Positions 9,091 through 17,180 are shown, counted from the first letter of the stretch. The stretch is 64,000 bases of DNA from Streptomyces cylindrosporus (GCF_022698165.1 NZ_JALDAY010000002.1:248001-312000); one strand, 5' to 3'. Notes: generated from the letters alone by a model not told the origin. Numbers and translations are program-made.

Positions 9091-9125
9091 GATCGGCATC
9101 GAGGGCAGACCCCGCGATGCCGATC
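9091..9125. other. 11-bp inverted repeat between MFS and EthD genes
   Basis: GATCGGCATCG at 9091-9101 and its perfect complement at 9115-9125 enclose a 13-nt loop just before the ribosome site of the EthD gene. It could be an operator or an mRNA hairpin that attenuates read-through. No T-run follows. Confidence 0.4.
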
Positions 9126-9147
9126 GCACCAGTTCCAAGGAGAGAAG

Positions 9148-9897
9148 ATGCTGAACCTGATCGCCGCCATCCGCCGCAAGCCGGGAATGACACACCAGGC
9201 GTACCTGCACTACCTCCAACATGTGCATGGCTCTCTGGCCGCCGCGAATCCTCTCCGGATCAGCCGCTACGTCCAGAACCACGTCTTCGACTCGTCGTTC
9301 GGCACCGAGGAAGACCCTGCCTACCTGACCGAGTTCGGCCGGGACTCCGTCACCGAACTGCACTTCGAGGACATGGAGGCGCTGGCCGTCACGATGTCCG
9401 ACCCGTACTCGCGCGAGGTCATCGGCCCCGACGGCGCCAACTTCAACGACCTGCCCAGCGCACTGGCCCTGCTGACCCGCCCCGTGGTACTCGTACCACC
9501 GCCCACGTCCAGCGAGGACGACGGCCCCGTGAAGGTTCTCCACTTCCTCCGCATGCCGGAGGGACCGGGCCCAGACGACTTCGACAAGCGGTGGCGCGCC
9601 GCCCATGAGGCGGCCCTGGCCGAACAGGAATCACACGCCAAGGCGTTGCGCGGCTGTGTCCAGTACTGGCAGGCGCACGGGGCCGAGAAGGCACTGCGCC
9701 ACTTCGGCGGCGGGGGCGAACCCGCGTACACAGGGATCACCACCCTCTACTACGACTCCCCGGACGAGGCGCTGACCCACTTCCCATCGTACGAGCGGGC
9801 CCTGCGTCAACATTCCGCCGAGAACGACGACTGCTACGACCCGTCCCGTTCCTTCGCCCTTTACAGCCGCGAAGTGATCATCTTCCAGCAGAGCTGA
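9148..9897 (+). CDS. EthD domain-containing protein (two ferredoxin-like repeats)
   Basis: A 249-residue soluble protein with EthD-type alpha/beta (dimeric ferredoxin-like) character. The first repeat begins at MLNLIAAIRRKPGMT and contains the YLQHVHG element. The second begins near residue 130 at KVLHFLRMPEGPG and contains RWRAAHEAAL. EthD proteins accompany ether- and aromatic-degradation genes, and in fungal relatives (EthD/DLP) help decarboxylate or cyclise aromatic intermediates. The ATG has AAGGAGA eight bases upstream. It probably forms a unit with the MFS gene before it. The specific reaction is unknown. Confidence 0.75.
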   Translation: MLNLIAAIRRKPGMTHQAYLHYLQHVHGSLAAANPLRISRYVQNHVFDSSFGTEEDPAYLTEFGRDSVTELHFEDMEALAVTMSDPYSREVIGPDGANFNDLPSALALLTRPVVLVPPPTSSEDDGPVKVLHFLRMPEGPGPDDFDKRWRAAHEAALAEQESHAKALRGCVQYWQAHGAEKALRHFGGGGEPAYTGITTLYYDSPDEALTHFPSYERALRQHSAENDDCYDPSRSFALYSREVIIFQQS

Positions 9898-10059
9898 ATC
9901 CAGGACAGCCGACGGCAGACATTGCCTACCCGTCCCGTAGCAATGCTGCTGGTGCGCTTGCCCTGATGAGCATCCCTCGGCGTGCGGGAAGCACTGATCA
10001 GATGGCCAGAACGGGTTGACGGGGTTTCAAGTCATCGTCGTCCGAGTCTCCGAAACAGA

Positions 10060-10118
10060 CCCCCATCGGTCGCGATCATCGTCAAATCGGTGACCCACAG
10101 CCGGTTCGGTGCACTCGC
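10060..10118 (-). pseudogene. IS3-type transposase fragment
   Basis: On the minus strand this piece reads APNRLWVTDLTMIATDGG, which matches the start of the integrase core of IS3-family OrfB proteins (consensus PN.LWVTD.T.I.T, first catalytic Asp included). It is bounded on both sides by other reading frames and non-coding sequence, so only a scrap remains. The surrounding stretch 9898-10059 holds no gene I can recognise. Confidence 0.5.
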
Positions 10119-10149
10119 GGTGAAGCCGCACATTGACACGGCGCGACAG

Positions 10150-10391
10150 GGGGAACTCGTAGAACATGTAGACGCTGTTCAGCACACGGTTCACTGTCGA
10201 TGCCTCCCGCGCCAGGCTCGACTCGGCGGCGCAACCGGCCGGCGAACTGGTTCCTTCAGGTCGAACGCACGCACTTGCAGCGTGTTCGGCGAGTGTTGCC
10301 GGTCGGTGCACAGTGCGAGTTGGTCGTCCACCATCTCGACGGCCCTCCCAGCCCCGTCCACGACTGTGTGCGTAACGGCTGTCACGGACAA
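10150..10391 (-). pseudogene. remnant of tyrosine site-specific recombinase (N-terminal part)
   Basis: Two pieces in different frames on the minus strand resemble the core-binding (SAM-like) domain of tyrosine integrases. The first contains TVVDGAGRAVEMVDDQL and then SPNTLQVRAFDLKEP (compare SPNT.RAYA.DL). After a frame change near 10215-10245 comes STVNRVLNSVYMFYEFP (compare STVNRRLA.V.SFY.F). The catalytic Arg/His/Tyr domain is missing. With the IS3 scrap just downstream this marks an old, eroded mobile-element insertion between the EthD gene and the marR gene. Confidence 0.55.
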
Positions 10392-10533
10392 CGGTCCCTA
10401 CCAACTGTCAGCCACAAGGACGCATCGGTGGTGATGCGGTACACCGAGCAGGCGAAAACAGCGTGCGGGGCATGGCGAAGATGTCGGTCCCTTCGGTCGA
10501 CGTCACCGGCTCGCAATGCGTGGAGGCTGCTCC

Positions 10534-11037
10534 TCAACAGTCCGCTTCTTCAGGGGCGATCGACTCCCGCTGGGCGGTCCGCGCGACGCGGGAGAGAAGG
10601 GTGCGCAGGTCTTCGGCGTCTTCGTCGCTCAGATCGGCGAGGAGATGCGCTTCGGCGGCGGACAGGCCCTGTCGTACCTGTGCGAGCCGGGCGCGTCCGG
10701 CGTCGGTGATGAGGACCTGACGTGCACGTCGGTCACGAGGATCGGGCCTTCGGGTGATGAGCCCCTGCGCTTCGAGGTCGTCGAGCAGGTAGGTCATCAC
10801 GGTGCGGTCCAGGCTGACCTCTTTGGCGAGAGCGAGCTGTGAGGGCGGCTCGCCGCCGGCCAGCGCGACCAATACGAGGTAGCCGCGCGGCCCCCCGGGC
10901 AGCTGGGAGACGGATTCGGTGGCGACGCGGCTGAACGCGGCGGAGACCATGCGGATCGCCCAGCCCAGATCGGTCTCCAGCGCCAGGTCCTCGGCGCCGC
11001 CGCGCCGCTCGTCGTTTTCGGAAGTCGGTGCGCTCAC
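10534..11037 (-). CDS. MarR family transcriptional regulator
   Basis: A 167-residue winged-helix regulator. The DNA-binding core is at about residues 55-120, with SQLALAKEVSLDRTVMTYLL as recognition helices and the DPRDRRARQV wing. The GTG at 11037 is preferred because homology starts there and because the open frame upstream runs through the operator and the divergent SDR gene. It is divergent from the SDR gene at 11177, and two palindromes lie in the 139-bp gap. The usual arrangement would be repression of both genes by the MarR dimer, relieved by a phenolic or oxidant ligand. Confidence 0.9.
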   Translation of the reverse strand: MSAPTSENDERRGGAEDLALETDLGWAIRMVSAAFSRVATESVSQLPGGPRGYLVLVALAGGEPPSQLALAKEVSLDRTVMTYLLDDLEAQGLITRRPDPRDRRARQVLITDAGRARLAQVRQGLSAAEAHLLADLSDEDAEDLRTLLSRVARTAQRESIAPEEADC

Positions 11038-11046
11038 CCGCCCAAT

Positions 11047-11064
11047 GTAGCACTTAAGAGCTAC
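11047..11064. promoter_or_regulatory. 18-bp near-perfect palindrome (candidate MarR operator 1)
   Basis: GTAGC-ACTTAAGA-GCTAC reads the same on both strands at 16 of 18 positions. It lies 10 bp upstream of the marR GTG, where it would overlap the marR promoter or leader. Size and symmetry fit MarR-family sites. Confidence 0.5.
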
Positions 11065-11065
11065 C

Positions 11066-11098
11066 CAACAGATGTTCTTGTGGACAGAACATCTGTTG
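11066..11098. promoter_or_regulatory. 13-bp perfect inverted repeat (candidate MarR operator 2)
   Basis: CAACAGATGTTCT (11066-11078) and its exact complement (11086-11098) flank a 7-bp spacer. On the plus strand a possible promoter for the SDR gene overlaps it (TTGTGG at 11078-11083, 17-bp gap, CATAGT at 11101-11106), so a bound MarR dimer would block RNA polymerase. The motif is AT-richer than its surroundings. Confidence 0.6.
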
Positions 11099-11176
11099 TG
11101 CATAGTTGATGGAGCAGGGGCGCTGTGCGTGTGTTCCGCACGCTGACGCGTCATGACATCGGCACGAGGGATTGCA

Positions 11177-11929
11177 ATGAACATCAGCACTGCCTTGCAG
11201 GGCAGCACCGCACTAGTGACCGGAGCGACGTCGGGTATCGGAAAGGCCATCGCACACAGCCTGGCCCGGCAGGGCGTCGAGGTCGTGGCGCACGGGCGTG
11301 ACCGAGGTCGCGGCGAGGCTCTGGTGAAGGAGATCGCAGCCGAAGGCGGCACCGCCCGGTTCATCGCCGCCGATCTCACCGATGCCGAGGACACGCTGCG
11401 GCTGGCTTCGCGCGCCAGCGATGTGGACATTCTGGTGAGCAACGCGGGCCTGTACGAGTTCGCGCCGACCTCCGCGACGAATGCCGCGAGTTTCGACCGG
11501 CAGGTCGCGGTCAACACGCGTGCCCCGTTCCTGCTGGTCGGTGCGCTGGCGCCCGGCATGGTCCAGCGCGGACGGGGATCGATCGTGCTGATCGGGTCGA
11601 GTGCGGCGCGTGTGCCCGCTCCCATCGGAGCGGCCTACGGTGCCTCCAAGGCCGGGGTGGAGGTCCTCACCCGCTACTGGGCCACCGAGTTCGGGCCTTC
11701 CGGTGTGCGTGTCAACTCGGTGTCTCCCGGCCCGGTGCGTACGGAGGGCACCTCGGCGATGCTCGGTGAGCACATCGCGGCTCTGGACAAGACCAACGCG
11801 CGCGGACGGGCGGGCGAACCGAGCGAGATCGCCGACATCGTCTCGTTCCTGGTCGGCCCGGCCAGCAGCTACGTCAACGGCTCCATCCTGTTCGCCGACG
11901 GCGGCGAGCTCAGCACTCTGCCCAGCTGA
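11177..11929 (+). CDS. SDR family oxidoreductase
   Basis: A 250-residue classical short-chain dehydrogenase. TGATSGIG lies in the first 25 residues, NAG is near residue 88, and the catalytic set is the Ser of GSSAARVP, then Tyr and Lys in YGASKAG. The C-terminal SYVNGSILFADGGE segment is typical of the fabG-like classical group. The ATG at 11177 has GAGGG at 11166-11170; an in-frame ATG at 11153 has no ribosome site. First gene of a plus-strand set with an epimerase-like and an epoxide-hydrolase-like gene, facing the marR gene. It probably makes or reduces a carbonyl during detoxification of a small organic compound. Confidence 0.9.
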   Translation: MNISTALQGSTALVTGATSGIGKAIAHSLARQGVEVVAHGRDRGRGEALVKEIAAEGGTARFIAADLTDAEDTLRLASRASDVDILVSNAGLYEFAPTSATNAASFDRQVAVNTRAPFLLVGALAPGMVQRGRGSIVLIGSSAARVPAPIGAAYGASKAGVEVLTRYWATEFGPSGVRVNSVSPGPVRTEGTSAMLGEHIAALDKTNARGRAGEPSEIADIVSFLVGPASSYVNGSILFADGGELSTLPS

Positions 11930-11940
11930 GGCATGGAGTC

Positions 11941-12849
11941 GTGAACGTCTTCGTCATCGGTGCCACAGGCTTCGTCGGTGGCGCCCTCGCACGCTACCTG
12001 GCGGCCCGCGGCCACTTGGTCACCGGCCTGGCCCGCACCGAGTCCGCCGACATCGCGCTCGCCGCCGATGGAATCACCCCTGTCGCCGCAGACCTGGATT
12101 CCCGGCGCTCGGCCACGATCGACGCGGCCCTGCGGGCCGATGCCGTCCTCTACGCAGCCCAAGCCGACCCGGCACTCGAGACAGCGACGGTCGACAGGCT
12201 CACCCGTGCCCTGGCGGGAACGGGCAAGACGTTGGTCTTCCTCTCCGGGAGCGGTGTGCTGCTACAGCGCACCGCGGGCACGTGGAGCCAGGACAGTTTC
12301 GCCGAGCACGACCCCTTCGTCGTCGAGCCCTTGGCGGTCTCCCGCAAGGCCTCCGAGGACACCATCCTGGCCGCTGCGTCCGGCGGGCTGCGGGCCATGG
12401 TCGTCCGCCCCGGTGTCATCTGGGGCCCTGGCGACCACGGTCACGTGCCGATGATCTACCAGTCGGTCGCCGCGACCGGTGCGGCCTGCTACGTCGGGCC
12501 GGGATTGAACACCTACAGCCACGTCCACATCGACGACGTGATCCGCCTGTTCACCCTCGCTCTGGAAGCAGGACGCGCGGGAGGGCTGTACCACGCCGTG
12601 GCCGGGGAAGCGCCCAACCGCTGGATCGCGGAGAGGGTCGCAAGCGATCTCGGCTGCGACATCCGCAGCGTCACACCGCAGGAGGCGGCCTTGGTGTGGG
12701 GCGAGTTCGGGGCCCTCGTCATGGGAGCCTCCTGCCGACTGCGTGCGGTGCGCGCTCAGCAGGAACTGGGCTGGCGACCCGAGCACACCGACATGCTGTC
12801 CGAGATCGGTGCGGCAAGCCTGCGGGAACTCGCCGCCCACAGCACGTGA
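11941..12849 (+). CDS. NAD-dependent epimerase/dehydratase family protein
   Basis: A 302-residue extended-SDR protein. The N-terminal VIGATGFVGGAL is the nucleotide-binding loop. Middle motifs include the VVRPGVIWGPGDHG segment and the HVHIDDVIRLF segment, the typical PG..YGPG and H..DV.. elements of this superfamily. The expected YxxxK catalytic pair is replaced by an SRKASE region, so dehydrogenase activity is not assured and it may act as an NAD(P)-binding reductase or sensor. GTG start with ATGGAG upstream, 11 nt after the SDR gene, so part of the same transcript. Confidence 0.85.
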   Translation: MNVFVIGATGFVGGALARYLAARGHLVTGLARTESADIALAADGITPVAADLDSRRSATIDAALRADAVLYAAQADPALETATVDRLTRALAGTGKTLVFLSGSGVLLQRTAGTWSQDSFAEHDPFVVEPLAVSRKASEDTILAAASGGLRAMVVRPGVIWGPGDHGHVPMIYQSVAATGAACYVGPGLNTYSHVHIDDVIRLFTLALEAGRAGGLYHAVAGEAPNRWIAERVASDLGCDIRSVTPQEAALVWGEFGALVMGASCRLRAVRAQQELGWRPEHTDMLSEIGAASLRELAAHST

Positions 12850-12915
12850 CGGACACCGCACTTCTCAGGCCCAGCGCATCACTCACCTTCACTCGTACAC
12901 GGAAAGAAGGCGTTC

Positions 12916-13773
12916 ATGAGCACGTTCGACTGGGTTCCGGAGAGCTTCGAGATCCGCCGGATCTCGACCAACGGCACCCATCTCTCCGTCGCTGTCGGCG
13001 GCACGGGCCCGGTTCTGGTTCTGCTCCACGGTTGGCCGCAGACCTCACGCGCCTGGGCACGCGTCATGCCGGACCTCGCCAAGCGGCACACTGTGGTGGT
13101 GCCAGATCTGCGGGGCACCGGAGCCAGCGATCGCCCCGAGACCGGTTACACAAAGACCAACCAGGCGCGTGACATGAGGGGGATCCTCAAAGAGCTCGAC
13201 CGCTCCGGTCCAGTAGCTGTGGCCGGTCACGACATCGGCGCGATGGTCGCCCTGGCATGGGCAGCCGCCTACCCCGACGACATCGACCGGCTCATCCTGG
13301 TCGATGCGCTTCTGCCGGGGCTCGGCCTGGAGGAGGCGATGAACGTCGCCGAGGGCGGCATGTGGCACTTCGGCTTCTTCATGACCCCCCAGGTCCCCGA
13401 GATGCTCTTCGACGGGCACGAACTGGAGTTCGTCACCGCCACCTTCACGGCCTTGTCCAACCCCGGCACCTTCAGCCCCGACGACCTCGTCGCGTACGCG
13501 GACTCGTATACCGGACGGGACCGGCTTCGCGGCGGCTTCGAGCACTACCGCACGCTCTTTGAGGACGGCCGGGAGAACCGTGCTCTGCTGGCCGACCGCC
13601 CACTGCCCATGCCCGTCCTGACCGTCGGCAGCGCCCACACCGGCACAGCCGCCGCCGAAGCGCTGAGCTCTCACACGAAAAGCCTGCACAGCGAGGTCTC
13701 GTCAACGGGGCACTTCATCGCCGAGGAGGATCCGCGCTGGTTCACAAAGGTCACTACCGACTTCCTCGCCTGA
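12916..13773 (+). CDS. alpha/beta hydrolase, epoxide-hydrolase-like
   Basis: A 285-residue alpha/beta hydrolase. The oxyanion motif HGWP is at 38-41. The nucleophile elbow GHDIG has Asp106 where esterases have Ser, as in epoxide hydrolases and haloalkane dehalogenases. A C-terminal STGHFIAEED segment supplies the catalytic His. The family converts epoxides to diols through a covalent ester on the Asp. It lies 66 nt after the epimerase gene with GGAAAGAAGG before the ATG, and ends at the hairpin 13792-13833. The MarR-linked three-gene set therefore looks like an inducible detoxification or minor catabolic unit. Confidence 0.87.
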   Translation: MSTFDWVPESFEIRRISTNGTHLSVAVGGTGPVLVLLHGWPQTSRAWARVMPDLAKRHTVVVPDLRGTGASDRPETGYTKTNQARDMRGILKELDRSGPVAVAGHDIGAMVALAWAAAYPDDIDRLILVDALLPGLGLEEAMNVAEGGMWHFGFFMTPQVPEMLFDGHELEFVTATFTALSNPGTFSPDDLVAYADSYTGRDRLRGGFEHYRTLFEDGRENRALLADRPLPMPVLTVGSAHTGTAAAEALSSHTKSLHSEVSSTGHFIAEEDPRWFTKVTTDFLA

Positions 13774-13791
13774 GTAACTTCTCGACACTCC

Positions 13792-13833
13792 CGGTGCTTT
13801 TGTGCGGCAGTACGGCACCGCACAAAAGCACCG
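13792..13833. terminator. bidirectional hairpin terminator
   Basis: A perfect 16-bp stem (arms 13792-13807 and 13818-13833) with a 10-nt loop lies between the convergent hydrolase and merR genes. The arms contain TTTT/AAAA, so a short U run is present for transcription in either direction. Confidence 0.8.
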
Positions 13834-13839
13834 AACAGC

Positions 13840-14211
13840 TCATGCGGCGGTCCGGCGGCCGTCACGGTCGGCCCGGGCCGCAGCGATCAGGCCGTCGAGC
13901 GAATCACGAGTGTGCAGCAGCTCCTTGATGTGGGTGGAGAGCCTGTCGCGCTCCTGGGCCATGCGTTCCAGCGCGGAGTCGGAGTTCTCATCGCTGGGCG
14001 CGTCGCGGCACGGCATCAGTTCCATGATGGTGCGGCTGGACAGTCCGGCCACGTACAGGCGCTGGATGAAGTCGACCCGATCGATGTCGTCCTCCGTGTA
14101 ATGCCGCTGCCCGCCGCCGCTGCGGGTGCTGACGAGCAGTCCCTGCTCCTCGTAGTAGCGCAGTGAACGGACACTCACTCCGGTGCGCGCCGCGAGTTCG
14201 CCGATCCGCAT
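13840..14211 (-). CDS. MerR family transcriptional regulator
   Basis: A 123-residue MerR-type protein. The N-terminal winged HTH is MRIGELAARTGVSVRSLRYY at 1-20, followed by the GQRHYTEDD wing and a C-terminal coiled-coil dimerisation helix from about residue 80 (LERMAQERDRLSTHIKELL). No metal-binding Cys are present, so it belongs with small-molecule-responding members (CueR-like metals are unlikely). It is divergent from the ene-reductase gene at 14331, whose promoter shows the 19-bp spacer that MerR proteins twist open. Confidence 0.9.
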   Translation of the reverse strand: MRIGELAARTGVSVRSLRYYEEQGLLVSTRSGGGQRHYTEDDIDRVDFIQRLYVAGLSSRTIMELMPCRDAPSDENSDSALERMAQERDRLSTHIKELLHTRDSLDGLIAAARADRDGRRTAA

Positions 14212-14245
14212 CTCACCCTCCCGACTGTGACCTGGGTCCCAGGGC

Positions 14246-14276
14246 TTGCATCTCACATTGATGTCAGGTTTTAGCG
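14246..14276 (+). promoter_or_regulatory. candidate MerR-type promoter with 19-bp spacer
   Basis: TTGCAT (14246-14251) and TTAGCG (14271-14276) are 19 bp apart, the long spacing typical of MerR-activated promoters. A small dyad CATC-N7-GATG (14249-14263) overlaps the -35 box and the first part of the spacer. It would drive the ene-reductase gene 55 bp downstream. Confidence 0.4.
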
Positions 14277-14330
14277 TACTGGTCGGGCCCACTTCCCCCG
14301 GGTCTTCGACGCATATTAAGGAGTTCCTGC

Positions 14331-15404
14331 ATGACCACGCTGTTCGACCGCCACCGCCTCGGCGGTCTGGAGCTGCCCAACCGAATCGTGATGGCCCCGA
14401 TGTCCCGGGTCCGGGCCGCGGCCGGGGGTCTCGCCACCCCGTCCATGGCGGCCTACTACGCCCAGCGGGCCACCGCCGGACTGATCGTCACCGAGGGGGT
14501 GCAGCCCAACCTGGTCGGACAGTCCAACCCTGGCACCCCGGGGCTCCACACCGATGAACAGGTGGCCTCCTGGCAGTCCGTCACCGACGCCGTGCACACC
14601 AACGGCGGGCGCGTCTTCGCCCAGGTCATGCACGGCGGCCGGGTCTCGCATCCCGACACCACCGGGCTGCAGCCGGTCGGGCCCTCCGCCATCGCCGCCG
14701 TGGGCGAGGTGTTCACCCCGACGGGGCCGCAGCCCGCGCCGGTCCCCCGTGCCCTGGAACTCTCCGAGGTGCCCGAGCAGGCCCGTTCGTACGCCGATGC
14801 CGCCCGGCGCGCCGTCGACGCGGGCTTCGACGGCGTCGAACTGCACGGCGCGAACGGCTACTTGATCTCACAGTTCCTGTCGTCCAACGCCAACCTCCGC
14901 ACCGACTCCTACGGTGGCCCGATCGCCCACCGCATCCGCTTCGCCGTCGAAGCGGTCGCCGCCACGGTGGACGCCGTGGGCGCGGCACGCACCGCGATCA
15001 GGCTCTCCCCCGGCGGCACTTTCTGGGGCATCGAGGAGAAAGAGGTGCCAGAGCTGTCCGGAGCCCTGCTCACCGAGCTCGCCCGCTTCGACCTCGCCTA
15101 CGTGCACCTGACGGCAACAGCCGCAGAGGAGGTGCTGGTCGGACTGCGCCGCGCCTGGCCGGGCAGCCTCGTCGTGAACCCAGTGATGCCGATGGGCCCG
15201 AAGCAGACCGACCGGGCCGCCGCCGACCACTGGCTCGGTCTGGGCGCCGACCTCATCAGCTTCGGCCGCGCCTTCCTCGCCAACCCCGACCTGGTGGAAC
15301 GACTCCGCACCGGCCTGCCCCTCGCGCCCGCCGACCCGGACACCTTCTACCAGGGCGGTGACACGGGCTATCTCACCTACCCCGCCTACCAGCACACCGC
15401 CTGA
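14331..15404 (+). CDS. alkene reductase (Old Yellow Enzyme family, NemA-like)
   Basis: A 357-residue FMN-dependent TIM-barrel ene-reductase. Features are the N-terminal NRIVMAPMSR strand, MHGGRVSHPD near residue 100, the substrate-binding pair H172/N175 in VELHGAN, the TDSYGG motif, and the C-terminal FGRAFLANPDL phosphate-binding segment. The family reduces C=C bonds conjugated to electron-withdrawing groups, and some members reduce nitro groups, with NAD(P)H. An AAGGAG lies before the ATG. Together with the MerR gene and the following quinol-monooxygenase-like gene it suggests a response to reactive quinones or enones. Confidence 0.93.
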   Translation: MTTLFDRHRLGGLELPNRIVMAPMSRVRAAAGGLATPSMAAYYAQRATAGLIVTEGVQPNLVGQSNPGTPGLHTDEQVASWQSVTDAVHTNGGRVFAQVMHGGRVSHPDTTGLQPVGPSAIAAVGEVFTPTGPQPAPVPRALELSEVPEQARSYADAARRAVDAGFDGVELHGANGYLISQFLSSNANLRTDSYGGPIAHRIRFAVEAVAATVDAVGAARTAIRLSPGGTFWGIEEKEVPELSGALLTELARFDLAYVHLTATAAEEVLVGLRRAWPGSLVVNPVMPMGPKQTDRAAADHWLGLGADLISFGRAFLANPDLVERLRTGLPLAPADPDTFYQGGDTGYLTYPAYQHTA

Positions 15405-15430
15405 CCCGACACGAAGGACAAGGAAGAACG

Positions 15431-15769
15431 ATGAGTTCGCCGAACAAGACCCAGGATGACGCCCGTACGACCGTCATCATCGCCGGCCGGGTCCACGTCC
15501 CCGCCGAGGACGTGGAGACGTTCATCGCCGAGGCACGGGCGACGTCGTACCCGCTCGCCGCGGCGAACCCGGGAAACGTGATGATCTCGTTCTGCGTGGA
15601 GGACGCGGCGACCGGTACCGTGACGGTGCTCGAACAGTGGGCCTCCCAGGAGGCCCTCGACCGGCACGTGGCCACACCGGAAATCACGGCGCTCCTCACC
15701 AAGTGGGGCCCGCGCATACGCAACGAGGTGCGCAGGTTCGACGCCGACGAGACGAACGCCCGGGCCTGA
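15431..15769 (+). CDS. putative quinol monooxygenase (ABM domain)
   Basis: A 112-residue antibiotic-biosynthesis-monooxygenase domain protein, a cofactorless dimeric ferredoxin-like fold. Typical elements are TVIIAGRVHVPAEDVETF at the start, the conserved NPGNVMISFCVEDA strand, and EQWASQEALDRHVATPE before the last helix. Relatives such as YgiN oxidise quinols, others are heme or polyketide oxygenases. An AAGGAAG precedes the ATG, 27 nt after the ene-reductase, so the two are co-transcribed. It would fit quinone/quinol turnover alongside the ene-reductase. Confidence 0.85.
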   Translation: MSSPNKTQDDARTTVIIAGRVHVPAEDVETFIAEARATSYPLAAANPGNVMISFCVEDAATGTVTVLEQWASQEALDRHVATPEITALLTKWGPRIRNEVRRFDADETNARA

Positions 15770-15772
15770 ACC

Positions 15773-16153
15773 GAGCTCGATCCGGCCATGGCCGAGCGTG
15801 GCCGGGGCCATTGTGAACGTGGGGAGCCCGAGCACGTCGATGGCCACTGCCGGCACCGCCGCCTTCCAGGCATCAAAGGCGGCGTCGTCCATGATGACCA
15901 AGTCGTGGACCGCGGAGTACGGTCCCCAGGCGTCCGGATCAACTCCGTCGATCCCGGCTTCATCCTCACCCCGGTGAACGAAGGCATCCGTGACATGTTC
16001 GAGACCTACCTCGCCTCGCTGCCCGCCGGACGTGGCGGAGACGCCGAAGAGGTCGCCAACGTGATCCGGCTCCTGGTGTCACCCCAGGCGTCGTACGTCA
16101 ACGGAGCAACACTGACCGTGGACGGCGGGAAGGACGCAGTTGTTGTCATGTGA
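15773..16153 (+). pseudogene. frameshifted C-terminal half of an SDR oxidoreductase
   Basis: The remains of a short-chain dehydrogenase lacking the Rossmann N-terminus. Frame A gives LDPAMAERGR. A 2-base loss then shifts to AIVNVGSPSTSMATAGTAAF and the KSWTAEYGPQ segment. A 1-base loss (a missing G after CCCAG at about 15918) returns to GVRINSVDPGFILTP, then SYVNGATLTVDGG and the stop. Catalytic Tyr is replaced (AAFQASKAA in place of YxASK). It follows the ABM gene by only 3 nt, so an intact SDR probably once closed this operon. The frameshifts could also be sequencing errors, but two errors plus the missing N-terminus make decay likelier. Confidence 0.75.
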
Positions 16154-16271
16154 AGAGCCGGGTGGGGGAACCGACCAATAGGTGCCCGTGTTCGCGCGGT
16201 TCTTCCCCTGCACCGTAGCCTCCGAGTGAACACCCCTCACTGACAAAGAAGTTGAATGAAATGAGCAACCC

Positions 16272-17180
16272 ATGTTCTTCGAGGACGTGACTGTTTTCGC
16301 TGGGTACTACTTCGACTGGAATGACGTCGACGAGTCCGGCGAGGCAGTTCGCCTGCGCAGACACTGGGAAAACGACGCCCCGTTCTCCGAGATATGGCAG
16401 GAGTTCAAGGAAACCTTCGACCTCGGCACGGTCGAGGCTCTGGTCATCAGCGACTGGTGGTCCTACGGAGACCAGTACGAAGAGAGCCTGTATCTGGAGC
16501 CCGTGCTCGGGCTCCTGACGGACGACGCGTCACAGATGACTAGCCTGCGCGCCCTCTTCATCGGTGAACGGGAGCGGCCATCCCTGGGCTACATGGCCGA
16601 TGTCACGCCCGTCCTGGAGGCGTTCCCCCAGCTGGAGTACCTTACCGTCCGTGGCAACTTCGGCGTGGCGCTGAGACCCGTACGGCACGACAAGGTGCGT
16701 GATCTCAGGTTCGAGTCGGGCGGGCTGCCGAAGGTAGTCGTCCAAGGGATCGCGGGCAGCGAACTCACCGCCCTGGAACACCTGGAGGTCTGGCTGGGTG
16801 CCGAGGAATGGGGCGCGGGTACGACCCTCGACGACCTCGAGCCGCTGCTCGCCGGCGGTCGCTTCCCGGCCCTGCGCCATCTGGGCATCCGGAACAGCGA
16901 ATTCCAGGACGAGATCGCCGTCGCCGTCGCCAGAGCCCCCGTGGTGGCCCGTCTCGACTCCCTCAGCCTCTCCCATGGCACGCTCTCCGACGCGGGCGCC
17001 GACGCCCTGCTCGACGGGCAGTCGCTAACTCATCTGTCCCGGCTCGACCTCCAGCACAACTATCTGACTGCGGAGGCCGTGCGCCGGGTCCGCGAGGCAT
17101 TGGAACCGAACGGGGTCGAGGTCGACCTGTCCTCAACGGTGGGCCCGGACCAGGAGCGCTCCGTCGCCATCTCCGAATAG
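16272..17180 (+). CDS. STM4015 family protein (leucine-rich repeat-like)
   Basis: A 302-residue soluble protein of the STM4015 family. The N-terminal part (1-95) contains the EALVISDWW strand. The rest is built of leucine-rich-repeat-like units such as LEYLTVRGN, LEHLEVWLG, LRHLGIRNSEF and LSRLDLQHNYLT, the last two resembling ribonuclease-inhibitor-type repeats. In Streptomyces this family usually precedes STM4014 and STM4013 genes in a row whose function is undefined. Here the next two members are ruined (17206-18265 and 18365-18570). The ATG at 16272 is fixed by an in-frame stop shortly upstream. The ribosome site is weak. Confidence 0.8.
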   Translation: MFFEDVTVFAGYYFDWNDVDESGEAVRLRRHWENDAPFSEIWQEFKETFDLGTVEALVISDWWSYGDQYEESLYLEPVLGLLTDDASQMTSLRALFIGERERPSLGYMADVTPVLEAFPQLEYLTVRGNFGVALRPVRHDKVRDLRFESGGLPKVVVQGIAGSELTALEHLEVWLGAEEWGAGTTLDDLEPLLAGGRFPALRHLGIRNSEFQDEIAVAVARAPVVARLDSLSLSHGTLSDAGADALLDGQSLTHLSRLDLQHNYLTAEAVRRVREALEPNGVEVDLSSTVGPDQERSVAISE

